DNA of 64,000 nucleotides from Reticulascus tulasneorum. Lineage: Eukaryota > Ascomycota > Sordariomycetes > Glomerellales > Reticulascaceae. The notes under the pieces are model-generated. The model was given only the letters and a program-made list of their open reading frames with translations, had not been told where the DNA came from and searched no databases. The stretch spans positions 1,488,001-1,552,000 of the forward strand of contig LSAX01000007.1 in assembly GCA_001557505.1 (NCBI GenBank), written 5' to 3'. Position numbers and translations under genes: made by a program. This document shows, piece after piece, positions 20,470 to 33,651 of this stretch (position 1 is its first letter; every line of letters begins with the position of its first letter).

Positions 20470-23400
20470 ATCCTAGGTATCAAGTCTGATCCGGAATGAC
20501 AAAAAGGGTTGGCTGGTGGGTGGCTGAGACATAACTTTGGTTTCTTTCATTAACGGAGTATTCAAAGGGAGCTCGGCATCAATATCCAGGATAGGGGTAC
20601 TTGCCCACCAGTAAGGGATAGACACGGTCATTAAATATCACTGTTTCAAGATACCGAGAACAGTTCTATTCATGAATTTCAAATAGTCCCAACGTTGATT
20701 GTCAAGCTGTTCAAACCGGGCTAGCCAACTGTGCTACTTTCAGAAATCTTTCTGCTGTCTCGATGTCCCATCTGTTCATTTCGTCCAGCTCGATGACAGT
20801 GGTCAGGGGCTCGTTTTCTCTGCCGGGATGCACTGCTTCACCAAGCCACTTTTCAACACAAGTTCAATCATTGGCATACCCCTAACGCTGGCCTAACCAC
20901 GGACAGGGCTGATCGGAGCAAGGACCGTTGCTTTGCCTTCGGCCAATTCAGTGTCGCTGCCTTCATGCCTTCCGAGAAGAACGGAGGCCCCGTCCTGGTC
21001 CTGCAGCTGCGAAGCAGCCTTTAAACCTGCCCTACTCGTAGCCCCAAACCGGCGTGAAGTATTCGCTTACTCGGGAACATTTTCTTCCCCAGCGTTGGAT
21101 ATCGCGGTGTCGGACTACTGCGTTGCCAACTCCAAATCGGGCTGTCGTCGGTGCAATCGGGCGGCACGGATGAGAACTGGCGTCCCATAGCAGTGCTGGT
21201 GAAGAGCATGACGTGCCCCTGCTCCCAGGGAGTCGTTTGCAAGCCAAGGCGTTGCTTTCATTCCACATAGCATTTCCAACCTCATCTTCCTTCTGCTCAT
21301 CCTGTTTGCCTTCCGCCCTTTCTACAGCCCAAAATCCAGGAACCGAACTGCTGCTAGAGGGGACCGCCCAGAACGCTTCTAGCAATGGCCGCCGCCGATT
21401 GTTGAGACGACGACCGGGGCCGAGCTCGCTCGTTCCAGTGGCCCTGTTGGTGTAGAAGCTGGCAGGCTGTTTGACTTCGATGCGGAGGGAGATGACGGCC
21501 TAGCGGGTAGCCGTTACGGACTCGTATCGGCGGTATTCTCCACAGAGTCCACAATAAAGAGTCCGGACAGCCGCCTGAGAACGGCAGATTTCCTACATAC
21601 GAAATGTTGCAGGTTCCGGTTTCGAACTTGTGCGAGCCTTCGAATACACCATGCCCTCGTGAGCTTGAGCTACGTACTCCCAAACCAGTAAGGCATGACA
21701 CCGAGGATGTCGAGCCTAGCAAACGACGATCTTCGATTGTGACATGCGCGTGGTCCACAGTCCCAGTGTCGGAACCGAAGCCCCATATCCTCCCTCACAC
21801 ACATCGACAATACTGAGACAATTTGTACCAGGTATTTGTAGGCTTCGTCTAGTCCAAGAGCTCTTCCAGAAAAGTCCGGCCCAAGCCATCCACAGCTTAC
21901 TCGCAGCTTATACACCACAGTCCCGTGGTAGAGGCAGTGTCGGGTGGACTATTGACAGGAGTATTTGCTATCGTTCGGGTTGGGGTAGTCGAGTCTGCAA
22001 GCATGGACGTCGATGCCACACAGGTGGCATTGGTCTTGATTCGAAAACCACTACGCCATGTAGGAGATGTTTGGCCGGTAATTTGTCCACGATTGCATGA
22101 ATCGACAGCCAAGCAATCTTTTGCTCATCTTGAGGGGTCCGATCCGGTGCTCCTTAGTTACCGAATGGTAGGGCTGCTATTCGTGGCCAAGGCCATATCG
22201 CATTCGCTCAGCCCAGCAAAAGAGGATAATTTGGCTGGCATTTCGGCCCGTATGACTTCATTCGGATCATGTCGACGGTGGCATGGTTTCGGATATCGTT
22301 CAACGAGGCCCCTTTAACATCGAGAGTAAGCGGCACTTGCGGCAGCAGGAGACAGCGAAGGTCAAAGGCAGGTGATGGAGAAGTCAGAAGCGTTCCCAGG
22401 TGGAAGCGGCGGTGTAAGTGAAGATAAGGAATTTCCTCCCCGGACCGGGCCGCCTCGAGATAAGCCTCTCTGGCTGAGACATTCCCAATCACGCGATTGA
22501 GTTATTCCCTTGCTAATAAGACGCAAACATGCATATCACGCAAGCAGCCCGGGAGATGGCATTTCTTCGATCAGACCCCTTTGCGCATTTTTTTTGCAAA
22601 AAAGACAAGGGGTCACGGATAGGGCCAGATAAGAAACTGGACAGAAGTTGCCGTGTTCCTGATGATTTCGAGATCCGATTGATCCACCAGGCCAATGACA
22701 ATCGGCACGGGAATCTCCAAGGGGCCCTGTGGCTCGCAGCAGGATTGATAGGGCAGCTCCGACGGCAGAGATAGAGGAATGATTGTGGGAGCCGATCCCC
22801 CCGTGCGGCTTCGTGTTGCTAATTTGCTGGGGAGTTGACGCAAGAAGTCAGCTGCCCTAATCAGCAAGTGATATGAGCAGCAAGTCGGTACCGGTGGAGA
22901 ACGGCATCAGAGATAAGGATTGAATGAAGAATGCCATTCAGTAACTGAGAACATGCATATAAGAAGCTGCGAACTCCCATCCCATCTTGATAGCGGAGGG
23001 AGAGGACCCATCAGGCTCGGTGAAGTCTCGGTCTGGTCTAAGGCTCTCATTCTCTTCACCTTCGATGGTGCTGAATGTGCCCATGTCGGCGAGCCCCCCC
23101 AAGCCGGGAATGATCCATGATCTCGATCATCGAGACACTATCGACGCTTGCCGACACTCGACCACTGGAACCCCCAACCAATCTCAGGCTCTTGCAATGT
23201 CATCGCGCGTCTTTTACCTTCGACTACGGACTACTATGAGGGCGATGACTTCATCTCGTGGTGCTAGAGGTTTGGAGTGTGGTTGATCACAATGGACACC
23301 TTCACACCATGGGCGTCGCGTGAGCAAGACGGAAAGAGTCCATACTCATGTTCCACGGACAGGATGCAGCCGAGTCACATCGAACCCCCACGCGGAGCGA

Positions 23401-26400
23401 GGACATTTCCACTTCCATAATTTCTCCAATTAGCACGGGGATAAGCTAGGCAGGTCGCCCATCTCGACTCCTCGATCCAGTCAAGCGCTGCATTACCGCA
23501 TGCCTTTTTTTAAATTCACCGCTCCACCAGCGAGGCCAATTATTGAGTACAGTATGAGAACAGTTCAATTAGCGCACCCAGAGTTGGTTGCCAAAACCTC
23601 ACTACGTCCGACTCAGCTGAGATGATGGTGGGTGTGTGTTATTGTTATGGGGTCCGCCACATCTCGGGACACTGGCATGTCGAATACGGGGGGATACCTA
23701 CTTTCCAAGCGGATCTCCTCACTTTTGACCATGGGGGCACACGACCACCGAACCTACTTTGGTATGTTGATCGTTTGCATGCAGGTTTCTTTTCCTTCAC
23801 CGCCGAGTCCCCCCTCTGGTTGGCTAGGCTGTCTTTGGCCTACCACGCGCAGATGTCGTTTGCATGGTGGGGGGGGGGAGTCCAATTTCACCGAGATTGC
23901 CGAGTCTAAAATATGACTTTTCGGTGGGGGAAAGGAAAACTCGAGGTGTTGCCCAAAACGCCGCACGGCTTTCGAACTGGGCCAATGCAAGAGATGACAA
24001 TTGGTGTGGTCGCTCTACCGACTAGCGCGGATCAATCGAGCTGACAATCGAGGCTGATTGGATTGGCTCTCTATTGCAAAATGGCTGACACGAGGAAAGA
24101 GGTGGTCGGGTTTGAGGAAGCGAAGTGCAGCTGCATCAACCTGAGAAACGGGTTGTGGGCTTGTGGGCTGGAGTCGCAAAGCCCGACTGTACGTATCCCC
24201 CGACAGATCAAAGGAGATTGTATCAGCGGCCGTCCAGGACTGTCGTCTTCCCGCCGTCAACAAGGAGTTTTCCCAGGCCCTCGGAAAAGGGAAGACACGA
24301 CGACGTGCAATTCTGGATTTGTCGTCGGTGAATCAGCTGCGATACCGGCTGCGAACCCACTAGCCACGCGAGGAAGTGGGAATCTCGATGCTGGGATCAT
24401 ATCAGATGAATCGGCGACGCCCTAAGCGGCATGGTAGTTCATACGATCGAGTGCGCCGGAAATCAGGTTACAGTGCGCCGTAGATGCGCCGTAGGCAATT
24501 GTTTTTTTTTTGCCTCCGGCTTTGCAATTCACCTCGTAAATGATTTGTAGTCGCCTCGGAGGCGCCAGTCTGTTGGAACTGCAGGTTTGCTGTGCCGTAT
24601 CGAAGTTTACGAGACCCTGCCTGCATTACTCATCAACCACTTGGCACCCCTTCGAGATGTGATGATGAAGGCAAAAACTCCGCTTGACTACATAGCAGTA
24701 GCTTACAAACACGGAAACTAGTAATTGGAACGCATCTGTGGTGCGATGTGAAGGTCCAAACCCACCACGACCACATGTTCCTGACCCGCTCCAGCATCGG
24801 TCGCCATGGTAGTTGCCGTCACTTGGGCAGTCCCATCACATGTCAAGCCAGAGCCAGAGCCAGATCGCGGCCTGAGTCGCAAAGCAGGGTGCCCGCAAAC
24901 TCTACTTGTTGAGGCTAAAACATGGAAATGCAACATGGACACGCGGTGGTAGTGGGTAAAGCGGAGCGGATGGGCCCTTCATTGATCATCCACCAGGGCT
25001 GCTATGGCCACCATGAGCTTGCAAGATGATACAACCAGAGGATCGAGGAAGGGATGTTTCGGAACCGTAGAAATTCTTTCCGGAATGTCCCAAGGAGGCT
25101 CCGCAATATTCAGGTAAAGCTTCCCAGCGAGGGATGACTTGCATGCTCCGATCATGGAGGGAACCCCCCGGTTCACCTCTGAACCGGCTCCAAAACTGGC
25201 TCCAGTCTCGACCCTGGAAAACGAGAGAGTAGCGCCGGAAGCTGAAGAACCAGAATCGATCAACAGCTAATTACAGTACGTAGTTAGGAACCCTCTTTCT
25301 TACTAGTCGTACCCATAATAGAAATTGTCTGCAGCGCTTGAAGTTCTGGATTACATCTGCCCAGACGAGTCTGGCCAGAAGGGCATGCACAGCGGCGCGA
25401 CGGTGTGTCCCAGTTAGTGCAGACAGGGACCCGTTGTATCGGGGGTTTGCGGCGTTGGTAAGGTAATGAAGCTCTGCGCAGATCGAGGGCAATGGAGGTT
25501 GCTGTGCTCTAAGGTGGCACCAAATTGCGCGCCTGGCGCCAGTGTGTGTTAAGACTTGAAAGCCTGAATGCTGACAAGATGGAGTCGTCGTAGTCTTGGC
25601 GCTGGACAAACGGTATTTCGTCATCTTATGACTAGCGGCAGCTTCTTGCAAGGCGTCCCCCAAAAATCATTTTGGTGCTCCGAAGGTGTGAAACACACCA
25701 CATGGGTGGGTGGTGGCTCCAACCGTATGCAATCACCTGGTGCCTCCGTTGTTACAATATGGGAGGAAGGGGGGGGGGGGATGGACCGAAATTAGGTTAC
25801 TGATCAAGCCTTCCAGCGCGGTAGGCAATGATGATCGGACATGATTTTACCAGCTAGGGTTTGGCCCAGGCTCTGATGCATGGACTGACTGACAGCCTTC
25901 TTGCCAATTTACTACGACTCAAATTTGATCTGGGAGAAAAGCAGATCAATCCCTGCCGGCCGGCCAACTGTTCGACGAAAGAGTTCCTTAATGCGCCACC
26001 CTTTCCCTTAAGTCCAGACTTTTAGGCTAGGAGCTACCCTGCACTCTTTCAAGATGTGTGGGAGGCGGTTCGGCATTGCCCAATAACTGGCATTTCTCCG
26101 ACGGTAACCCTGGTCAGAGGCAGAGAGAGCATCGAGACGCTCAAACTTGTAACCAGGAAGATACCGGCAGAACCTACCGTCTCGGGAGAATGACTCGCAC
26201 AGCGGATGCGACCTGACCTCGGAGCAACGGCGGACGCTATGCGCCCTCTGAGCATGGGTGGAATCGTGGTGCTACATACGGTGGTCAGTGATATCTCCAG
26301 CCTCGAATATATGTTTGCCTCTATCGTGAGGGAGGCGGAAGTACGGAGCAGGTTTTGGGGGGTTATTCGTAGTGGAGGTTTGAGTGAGGGTGTTGGAGGC

Positions 26401-29400
26401 GTTGATGGGGTTTGATGGGCCATGGCTTTCCGTGGACTCCTGGTCGTGTGTGGGGGTCCAGCATGGCACCCCTTCCCATGTACGTGACTTTGCGTCAGTG
26501 CTGAGATCCTTGCTAGTATCCTGTACTTTAGCACTACTTTGAACCTCGTTTTGGGAGGGAGGATGATGGGTCGCCCACATCCCTCGTCCGGCGACCGTCG
26601 CGAGCTGCATGAGCAATATGGAGTTGGGGGTCCTTACGAGCCTAGGTCGACATCATACCTCATCTAATAAGAGGAACTGTCGTCGGCGTTAGCGGCTTTC
26701 ATTCGTACGCCAGGCGTACGAGAGTTTCTGGAGTCGTTTGGCAAAAGATGCAATGACGGAGACCTTCTGCACTGTGACCTACTTCGCATGCGTGCCAAAT
26801 GCCCGGCCAAATCCACGAGCAGCCGGAGAGCGTAGACACCATGTAATGCATTGTTGCAGTCGACGATGCCAATCCGTGGACACGGTTCGGTTTGGCAAGG
26901 TCGTCTGGTTGAAAGGTTATCCGCGGATCCTTCTGCCATTTGACGGCCACAGCTGTCCGTGCATGGCCATTGACGTCCCTCGTTAAGCTCTATGGCCAGA
27001 CAGCTTCCAATACCTCCTGAACGGTGGCAGCGTGGGGGGGAACGTGGGCTGCCGAGTTGGGTGCGGGTGTCTACAAATGCGCTTCTCGGTACTCTGGGAA
27101 AGACAACAATTTTCCAGAAGCTTACGATTCCTCCCATCCGGTAAAAGACGACGTCAAGGCGCAAATGAAGCGATATCAAGGCCCGACCAAACTTCCTCAG
27201 CGGGCTACCCAGGCGAGGTCGCGAGAACCTGAAAGCTTGCGACGCCGATTAATCTATGGTTCTGCCGCACATATTGTACCAGCAAGTTGCCAAAGAGAGG
27301 ACAGCTGCAGCTTTAATTAACGATATTTACCGTCCAAAGTTGGAGCGTGGGATGTCGCAACCAGGGCCTTGTCGCAAATACCAGTGGGGTTGAAGTCGTG
27401 CAGCCTAGTTGAGGGGTACCCTGTACGAGCCGGGGCCCTGCGAGGTATCCCGGCGGTATCGACGACGGAGCAATGGAGGTGGACTGCGTGAGATCCATGT
27501 TCGTGGGCGTCCTGTGTTGGCCATGGTTGGGACCAGGACCGGGTGGTGGCACGGCAAGGGAAAACTGGCGACTGCATCACTAGCCCCAGCCATGTGGCCG
27601 ATTCAGGCGTCGCTGACTTCATCTCCTGGAATTCAATCAAGCAAGAGATCCGTGATGAAGAGGGAAAAAGAGGAAGAGGAAGAAGGGGGAAGTGATCGCG
27701 CTTGGAGTAGCCATGCCCTGCCCTGCCGTGACTGCCCTGTCCCTCGGGTCCTTCATGGTTTGCTTGCTGATCAAAGCGCCGCCGTGTGCCCGGCGCCGTT
27801 ACTTTAATGAGCTGAACCATGCCAACAACTACGTAACAAGATTCGCATCCAGTGTTCGTTTATAAGGCACAGCGAGGCATGTTCTCCGGGGGCCTTTGCA
27901 CATATCTGCCGACAGTGACGACGGAGGCCGGTTGACAACCCAGCCAGGACAGGAGTGCGCAGGTGCACTGTACGGTGGCCCTCGTAAACAATGGACGGCC
28001 AGCGCCAGGCGCCAGACGTGAGGGGAAGTTAAGGGCAACGATTAAAACTAATAATAAAACACAGCGAGTTCCCGACCCTGGTCGTTCAGCATGCTCGAGC
28101 AGCGTGGGGCTAGAAGCAGGGATCACGACCAATGATGCTGACGCCCAGCTGCCCCGCCATCGACATCGTGGGGCCCAGCATGAACGGGTACTGCAACCCT
28201 CGTCATGAGGGTGCTCCTGTACTTCGTACTGGGGGAGAGTTTGTAGTGTTTGCACGGGCGAGGTTGGGTGAAAGGGCTACCGCATGTTCGGACACGAGTC
28301 ATTCGACGAGCGGGTCGTTCGAGCGAGCTGTGGTGCTGGACGATCCGACCGAACGATAGTTCCCGTCCTGTGCTGCTGTAGCTCCATGATGGATTTCAAA
28401 ACTACTTTACCTTGCCCTAGGCAGAGTTTGTTACCTTCGATTTTTTTTTTTTTTGCTTGATCTTGCAAAGCTTTGGAGGAGGCGGGACCACTGTTTAAAA
28501 TCTTTTAATTGTGGAGTTGCATCGGAGAGGCACGGGGTTCCAGCCAACCAGCCACCAAGTTCGCCGTGATCCATCTGTCTAGCGCCTTCAGGGCATTTCC
28601 TTTTGAGCGGTTGAGCTTAGCACCTCAGCCCCGAGGAACGGAAACGGGGGGACAGGCTGGGCACCCACTTTCCGTCTAAGGTAAGTTTGTTCCACAGGCG
28701 TTCCCGTCTTCCTCCATCCACTATGTCCCTAAGTTAAGTTAAATCAGAACTTGATGCAGGCGGCGGCACTGAAGACCTGCGCGGTCGGATTTTACACCTG
28801 TTCTGTGGCTCCTCCACTTGGTCGCATGCCACGAGGAGTGAGAGGCAGAGAGAGTCATTGAACCAATCGATACCAAGCTGTAGGCCTAACTGTTCTGTTG
28901 AGACCACCGCGTACGTCGCCTGCGTAGGCACGTTGCATGGCATCGCATGGCATGCCCATCGTGTGCAGAGCTCGGATTTCTCGTGATATTCCATCACAGC
29001 ACCAAGTACCGTGGCCTTGTGCCGTACTTTGCCTCTCTTTGCCGCCATTTAGCGCCTCCACTTTGGCTTCTCTCCCACCATGGATCGAATGTGGCAGCCC
29101 CCCAAAAGCATCTTGCGCCGTATTCTTCCTCACACTGCAACCATCAGGCTACGGGTCGCGCGGTCTCGAGCCATTTTGCCTGTTCGCGTCACTCAAATCA
29201 GCGCAGAGTCAGGAGGAACCTGACCCAATACACTGGGGGGGGGGGGGGTTTTTCTCCTTCTTCGCCTTCACTGTCAAATCCACGCATACGAACAGCATAC
29301 GTACGTACGTACTTACACATGACTCGTTAGATCCCAAGTGCGAATATCACACAAGAAGATTCCTGCATGGTCCCGACCTTGAACAGAGTCCCTGTTCACT

Positions 29401-30434
29401 CTAACGACGTATGTAGTGCATACATACTTACCTGCCTGACTCTGAATAGCAGTTCCAATAGCCTCGTTTCCCACCCCCAAAGAGGACCTCTCCCTTTGGA
29501 GGGGTTTCAAAACAGCAGCAGCCACACGCGCACACATAATTAGACATACTACCACTCACACTGTTGGCTTGTTCTCCAACGAATCCTTCTCATGGCGTAA
29601 CTTAGTACATGCCTGCCCGCTAGGCTGGGAAGGGACTTGATCCCAGCGACGGCGGGTCCTTTTAGTCAATACAGGGACACCCTCCCCCCACTAAGATCAC
29701 AATTTCGGTGCAGATCCACCCTCGCTTCGGTGCATTAGAGCTTACAGGATTGGGCAGCGTGTAGCCCCAGTCGAAGTAGAACCTTGCCCAACGGTACTGG
29801 CCTTCACTGGTCGACTCCCTGTAGCCCACCACCACCATTTCACCACCACCGCCCAAGAACTCCACCTCCACCGTCGCCCGAACAAACCCCCCCACCTCCA
29901 CCGGCACGCCTGGCTTGAACTCTCACTGACAGCGATTCTACTCACTGCCTCTCTCCCACGGAGGACGGGTTGCAAAGGCCAGCAGAAAATACCGAAAAAG
30001 AAGAAGTAAAAGCAATCAAGAAGCAAGAAATGTTAAAAAAAAAAAAACAATACCGCGAGTACACACCACATATGAGAGTTGCATGCTGTTGCTCCGAAAC
30101 CCCGTAGCATCGCCAACCCCCGCCCTTCGAAGCGCGCCCACAAAGCTCCTCGAGCACTTGCAGGTAGACCCAGGCCGGCGCAAGGAGAGTGACGGAACTA
30201 CCTGCAGACTTGCCCGCCCACCCCTACAACCAACCAGTAGTGGTGGTAGCAGCTACCACACACACACAGACGCACACACCACTCCCACATACACACTGTG
30301 TCAGAGAAGTGAGCAAGCAAGCCGTGTGCAGCCAAGCGAACGTGGGGAAATCTTCCCATTCTTGTGACGCTTGCTTGCTCGCTCGTTGTCGAACCCTTCA
30401 CTCGCAAAGGCAGCCTTTCCCTTCGTAAAGAACC
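20470..30434. other. Ten-kilobase gene-poor region upstream of areA
   Basis: No protein of recognisable family is supported here on either strand. Open frames are short, overlap on both strands and lack conserved motifs (largest: 26049-26534, 26664-27179, 27317-27820, 28937-29404). Visible landmarks are homopolymer runs (G near 25769-25780 and 29236-29248, T near 28441-28454, A near 30033-30048), a CA-rich microsatellite near 30258-30297 and GTAC repeats near 29298-29312. A tRNA-like fragment on the minus strand lies near 23965-24035. The 3' part should contain the areA promoter and long leader, including a 94-codon frame at 30083-30367. Candidates for the rest are decayed mobile-element sequence, long non-coding RNA or extended regulatory DNA. 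Confidence 0.45.
30258..30297. repeat. CA-rich microsatellite in the areA leader region
   Basis: An imperfect CA repeat, interrupted by single GA and CT units, lies about 140-180 bp before the areA start codon. Probably polymorphic; no function is evident. Confidence 0.55.
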
Positions 30435-33400
30435 ATGGCCGCCAGCACTTCGACATCGATAGCGACTGCGAGCCCTTCGACCTCAATGAATCCCACTTCG
30501 ACAGAGCACGACTATCGCTTCCCGCGAAGGCCCAACGGCCAAGCCGGCATCAAGGCCGACTGCGGCGCTGCATCGCCGTCCCACATCAAGGCCAACAACA
30601 ACGCCGGAGAGCTGCGTGCCAACGTGCAGGGTCTCAAGCTGGATCTCTCGATGGCGACATATTCGAATGCACATGACGAATTGTTGCGATCCGCCGTTTT
30701 CCCTCCATTCCACGATGTCAGCATGGCCGCGGACCAGAGCCCAGAGCAGCTGCAACAGGATGATCCGCTTGCGACCCAGGTGTGGAGGTTCTTCAGCAAG
30801 ACGAAGCAGCAGCTGCCGAACCAGCAACGGATGGAAAACCTCACATGGCGCATGATGGCATTGAATCTACAAAAGAGGAGGCAGGAAGAGGAATCAAGGT
30901 AGGACTAAACATGCCTTTTGGTTTGGTGCATGCCGTGGCCGGCCCAACTTTTGCTAACTCTGTCTCTTGCAGGCGTGGAATATCCGTCCCGGGTGTTTCC
31001 TCTACGTCGGCTTCCTCCTCGTCAACCATGATTTCAAATGCTCCCAGCGGCATTGCCCAGTTGCGCAAGTCTTCAGAGCAGAATATGACACAGCCGGAGC
31101 CCATGAATTTGGACGACCTCATATTTGCTGAAAATATGACAACCCCAGTTGGCTATCCGTCGCCACAACCGCCGCCGCAGATGGAGGAGAGGTCCGCCGC
31201 ACGCTCGCTGACCTCGGCCATCCCCATCAAATCGCGCAAGGACCATTCACAGCAGCAGCAACAGCAGCAACATTTCATCCCGCAATCCGTACCTTTTCCT
31301 CCTCACCACCAAAGGGTCCAGGATGAATTTAACTATGTCACTCGCCATCCCCGAAAAACGAGCATCGATGAGAGACGCGTGAGTGTGAACCAAATCTCAT
31401 TTTCATTCCTTATTTTCCCCTACCCCGGGGGGGGGGGGGCCCCAATTTTGGGGGGGTGGGCATACATAAATCAAGGATTCCCGTCCTAGAATTGCTTTTT
31501 ACCCCCAGACCGCGCACTGCGCCCCCGTTTTTGGCTCTTTAGCGGCCTTTCGTCCTCTTGCGCTGTAGCGATCGCTAACCTGATGTCCACAACCCCCAGA
31601 CTCGAAAGCGACCCGCCGACTTCTCTCCTCAAGTGCCAGCCGTAAACAGCACAACCACCGTCGCAAATGACTTGGATGCAGATTCGGAGCTTCATGAGTA
31701 TTCTCTGGATAACTCCAATTCGGCACATATGGCACAACCGCCGCATCACCCGGGAGTCCCATTCCCGCTAGACACCTTTCACATGGAAAACGACCCTATC
31801 ATCACATCCGCAGGTCCCTTCCAACAGAACTTCTCTTTCTCGCCTTCCACCTCTCCCATGATACCCCACGGCCCGTTTTCGAATGTATACAATGGATCTA
31901 CCGTTCCATCTTCTTCTCTGAACGCATCCGAGTTCTATTCGCCCCCCGGATCCGCTTATCAATCCACCGTCTCGACGCCGCATCAGATGCCTGATAACGA
32001 CAGCTACTACTTCGGATCGATGGATATGCGCCATCAGAGGCCGCAAGGCTTTCGCCCTGGTCCTCAGAGCATGGGGAATTCCATGGGCCAGCAATTCATG
32101 TACAACACGCCCAACGGCAATCCCATGTTTCCCGTATCGGCCACGGGAACCGAGCCACTCTCGGCCTACAGCACCACTTCCACCTCATTTGGCCATATCG
32201 ATCCAAGCCAGGTGTTCCAATCAGACCACCCCGTGCGCTCGCCAGGCGTGTCGGTGCCGCAGGACAGTATGTTCACCTTTGGCGGCGATTCTGACGATGA
32301 GGATGGCGGTGCCTTCGCCGACCGCAATATGGTGATGTCTCAGGATTTCTCGCCAGCCGGCATGGAAGATAACAACGGGCTTGGATGGGATCCGACACTG
32401 CCGGGTCAATATAGCACCCACGCTGCTCGTTACCCCGGCGGACCGCCTCGCAAGACCGTGACAATAGGTGGTACGACAACGGACTATGTCGATGCTAATG
32501 GGGACTGGGAGACCGGCAACCTTGGCCGATCACAGTCTCAGTCGTTCAGATCCGGAGGGGATAGGCGAGGCAAAGTACCCAGGACGGCGTCGACGCCTGC
32601 AACTCATCTGGGTCGCAACGGCAATCCGTTTGATCATCTAGCACACTCGACACCGAACTCTCCGCCACCAGAGGGAGCCTCCGGCTTCTCCTCTGTCACC
32701 CCAAGCCGACCGTCATCTCCGCCAGGCTCCAAGCATGGTTCCACGACCAATTTACAGAGTGCCGCGAATCAAGGGGATGGCAATGCCCCGACCACCTGTA
32801 CGAATTGCTTTACGCAGACAACTCCACTCTGGCGGCGAAACCCCGAGGGCCAGCCCCTTTGCAACGCCTGCGGGCTGTTCTTAAAGCTTCATGGTGTCGT
32901 TCGACCGCTGAGCTTGAAGACGGATGTTATCAAGAAGCGAAATCGTGGCTCTGGTGCCAGTTTGCCTGTCGGGGGCACAAGTACCAGGTCCGCGAAGAAG
33001 AACGCCAACATCAATGCTTCCACGAGCGCTTCGGCAAACAATTCGCGGAAGAACTCGGTCATGACTCTCTCGTCGACTCCCGGCACAGCCCAAGTAACAA
33101 CTCCTCCTTCGGCCACCAGAGCCGGGAGTGTCAATGAAGTGGATAGTCCTGCCAGCGGACCAGCCTCGGGCGGCAACACTGCGGGTAGCACCCCTACCAG
33201 CTTCAGTGCTGGATCTTCTACCGGAGCGGCTGTTGGTGGGAAAGGAGTCATTCCTATTGCAGCAGCTCCACCGAAGAACACCCCCGGGCCTGGAGCAGCG
33301 TCCTTGCCCAGAACCATTGCCATGTCCTCGTCATCGGGATCGTCCAAACGACAGCGGCGTCATAGCAAGAGTGCTGGCAGCGATGTTATCACCCACGGAA

Positions 33401-33651
33401 TGGAGGTTGACAGCCCAGAGAACTCGACTGGCTCCAACGAGGCAGCACGGTCTCTTGGCTCCGCCGGTGGCATGCCCAATATGCCGCCCACGCCGGGAAG
33501 TCTTGGGCTTGCCAGTGGTTTCGGTATGACGCAGCGACCAATGATGGGGCCCGGGATGATGACGATGCCAGGCGCCCAACCCGGGATGATGCCAGCTGGT
33601 GGCCCTAATTCTGGACCACAAGAATGGGAATGGCTCACCATGAGTCTTTAA
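30435..33651 (+). CDS. areA: GATA factor AreA/NIT2, global nitrogen regulator
   Basis: This protein activates genes for use of secondary nitrogen sources when ammonium and glutamine are low. Exons are 30435-30898, 30973-31378 and 31600-33651, giving 973 residues, within the family range. The N-terminal AreA domain is at about residues 109-152 ([20 protein letters not shown], then [12 protein letters not shown]). A conserved [17 protein letters not shown] block follows intron 2, and an acidic segment (DSDDEDG) lies further on. The single GATA finger has Cys at 690, 693, 711 and 714 with a 17-residue loop ([18 protein letters not shown]) and a basic tail. The C-terminus ends EWEWLTMSL, the segment contacted by the repressor NmrA in Aspergillus and Neurospora. 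The polyQ tract at about 31251-31269 is encoded by CAG/CAA repeats. Intron 2 is 221 bp with an unusual G/C run. Confidence 0.96.
31424..31459. repeat. G/C homopolymer block in areA intron 2
   Basis: A short C run is followed by about 13 G, a second C run, AATTTT, then another G-rich run. The G tracts could form a quadruplex or a hairpin with the C tracts. Such runs are also prone to sequencing error. The sequence is intronic, so the protein is not affected. Confidence 0.55.

Noticed and set aside
26664..27179. 171-codon minus-strand frame in the gene-poor interval
   Set aside because: No domain, and the neighbouring frames are equally long and random-looking. Not enough for a gene call.
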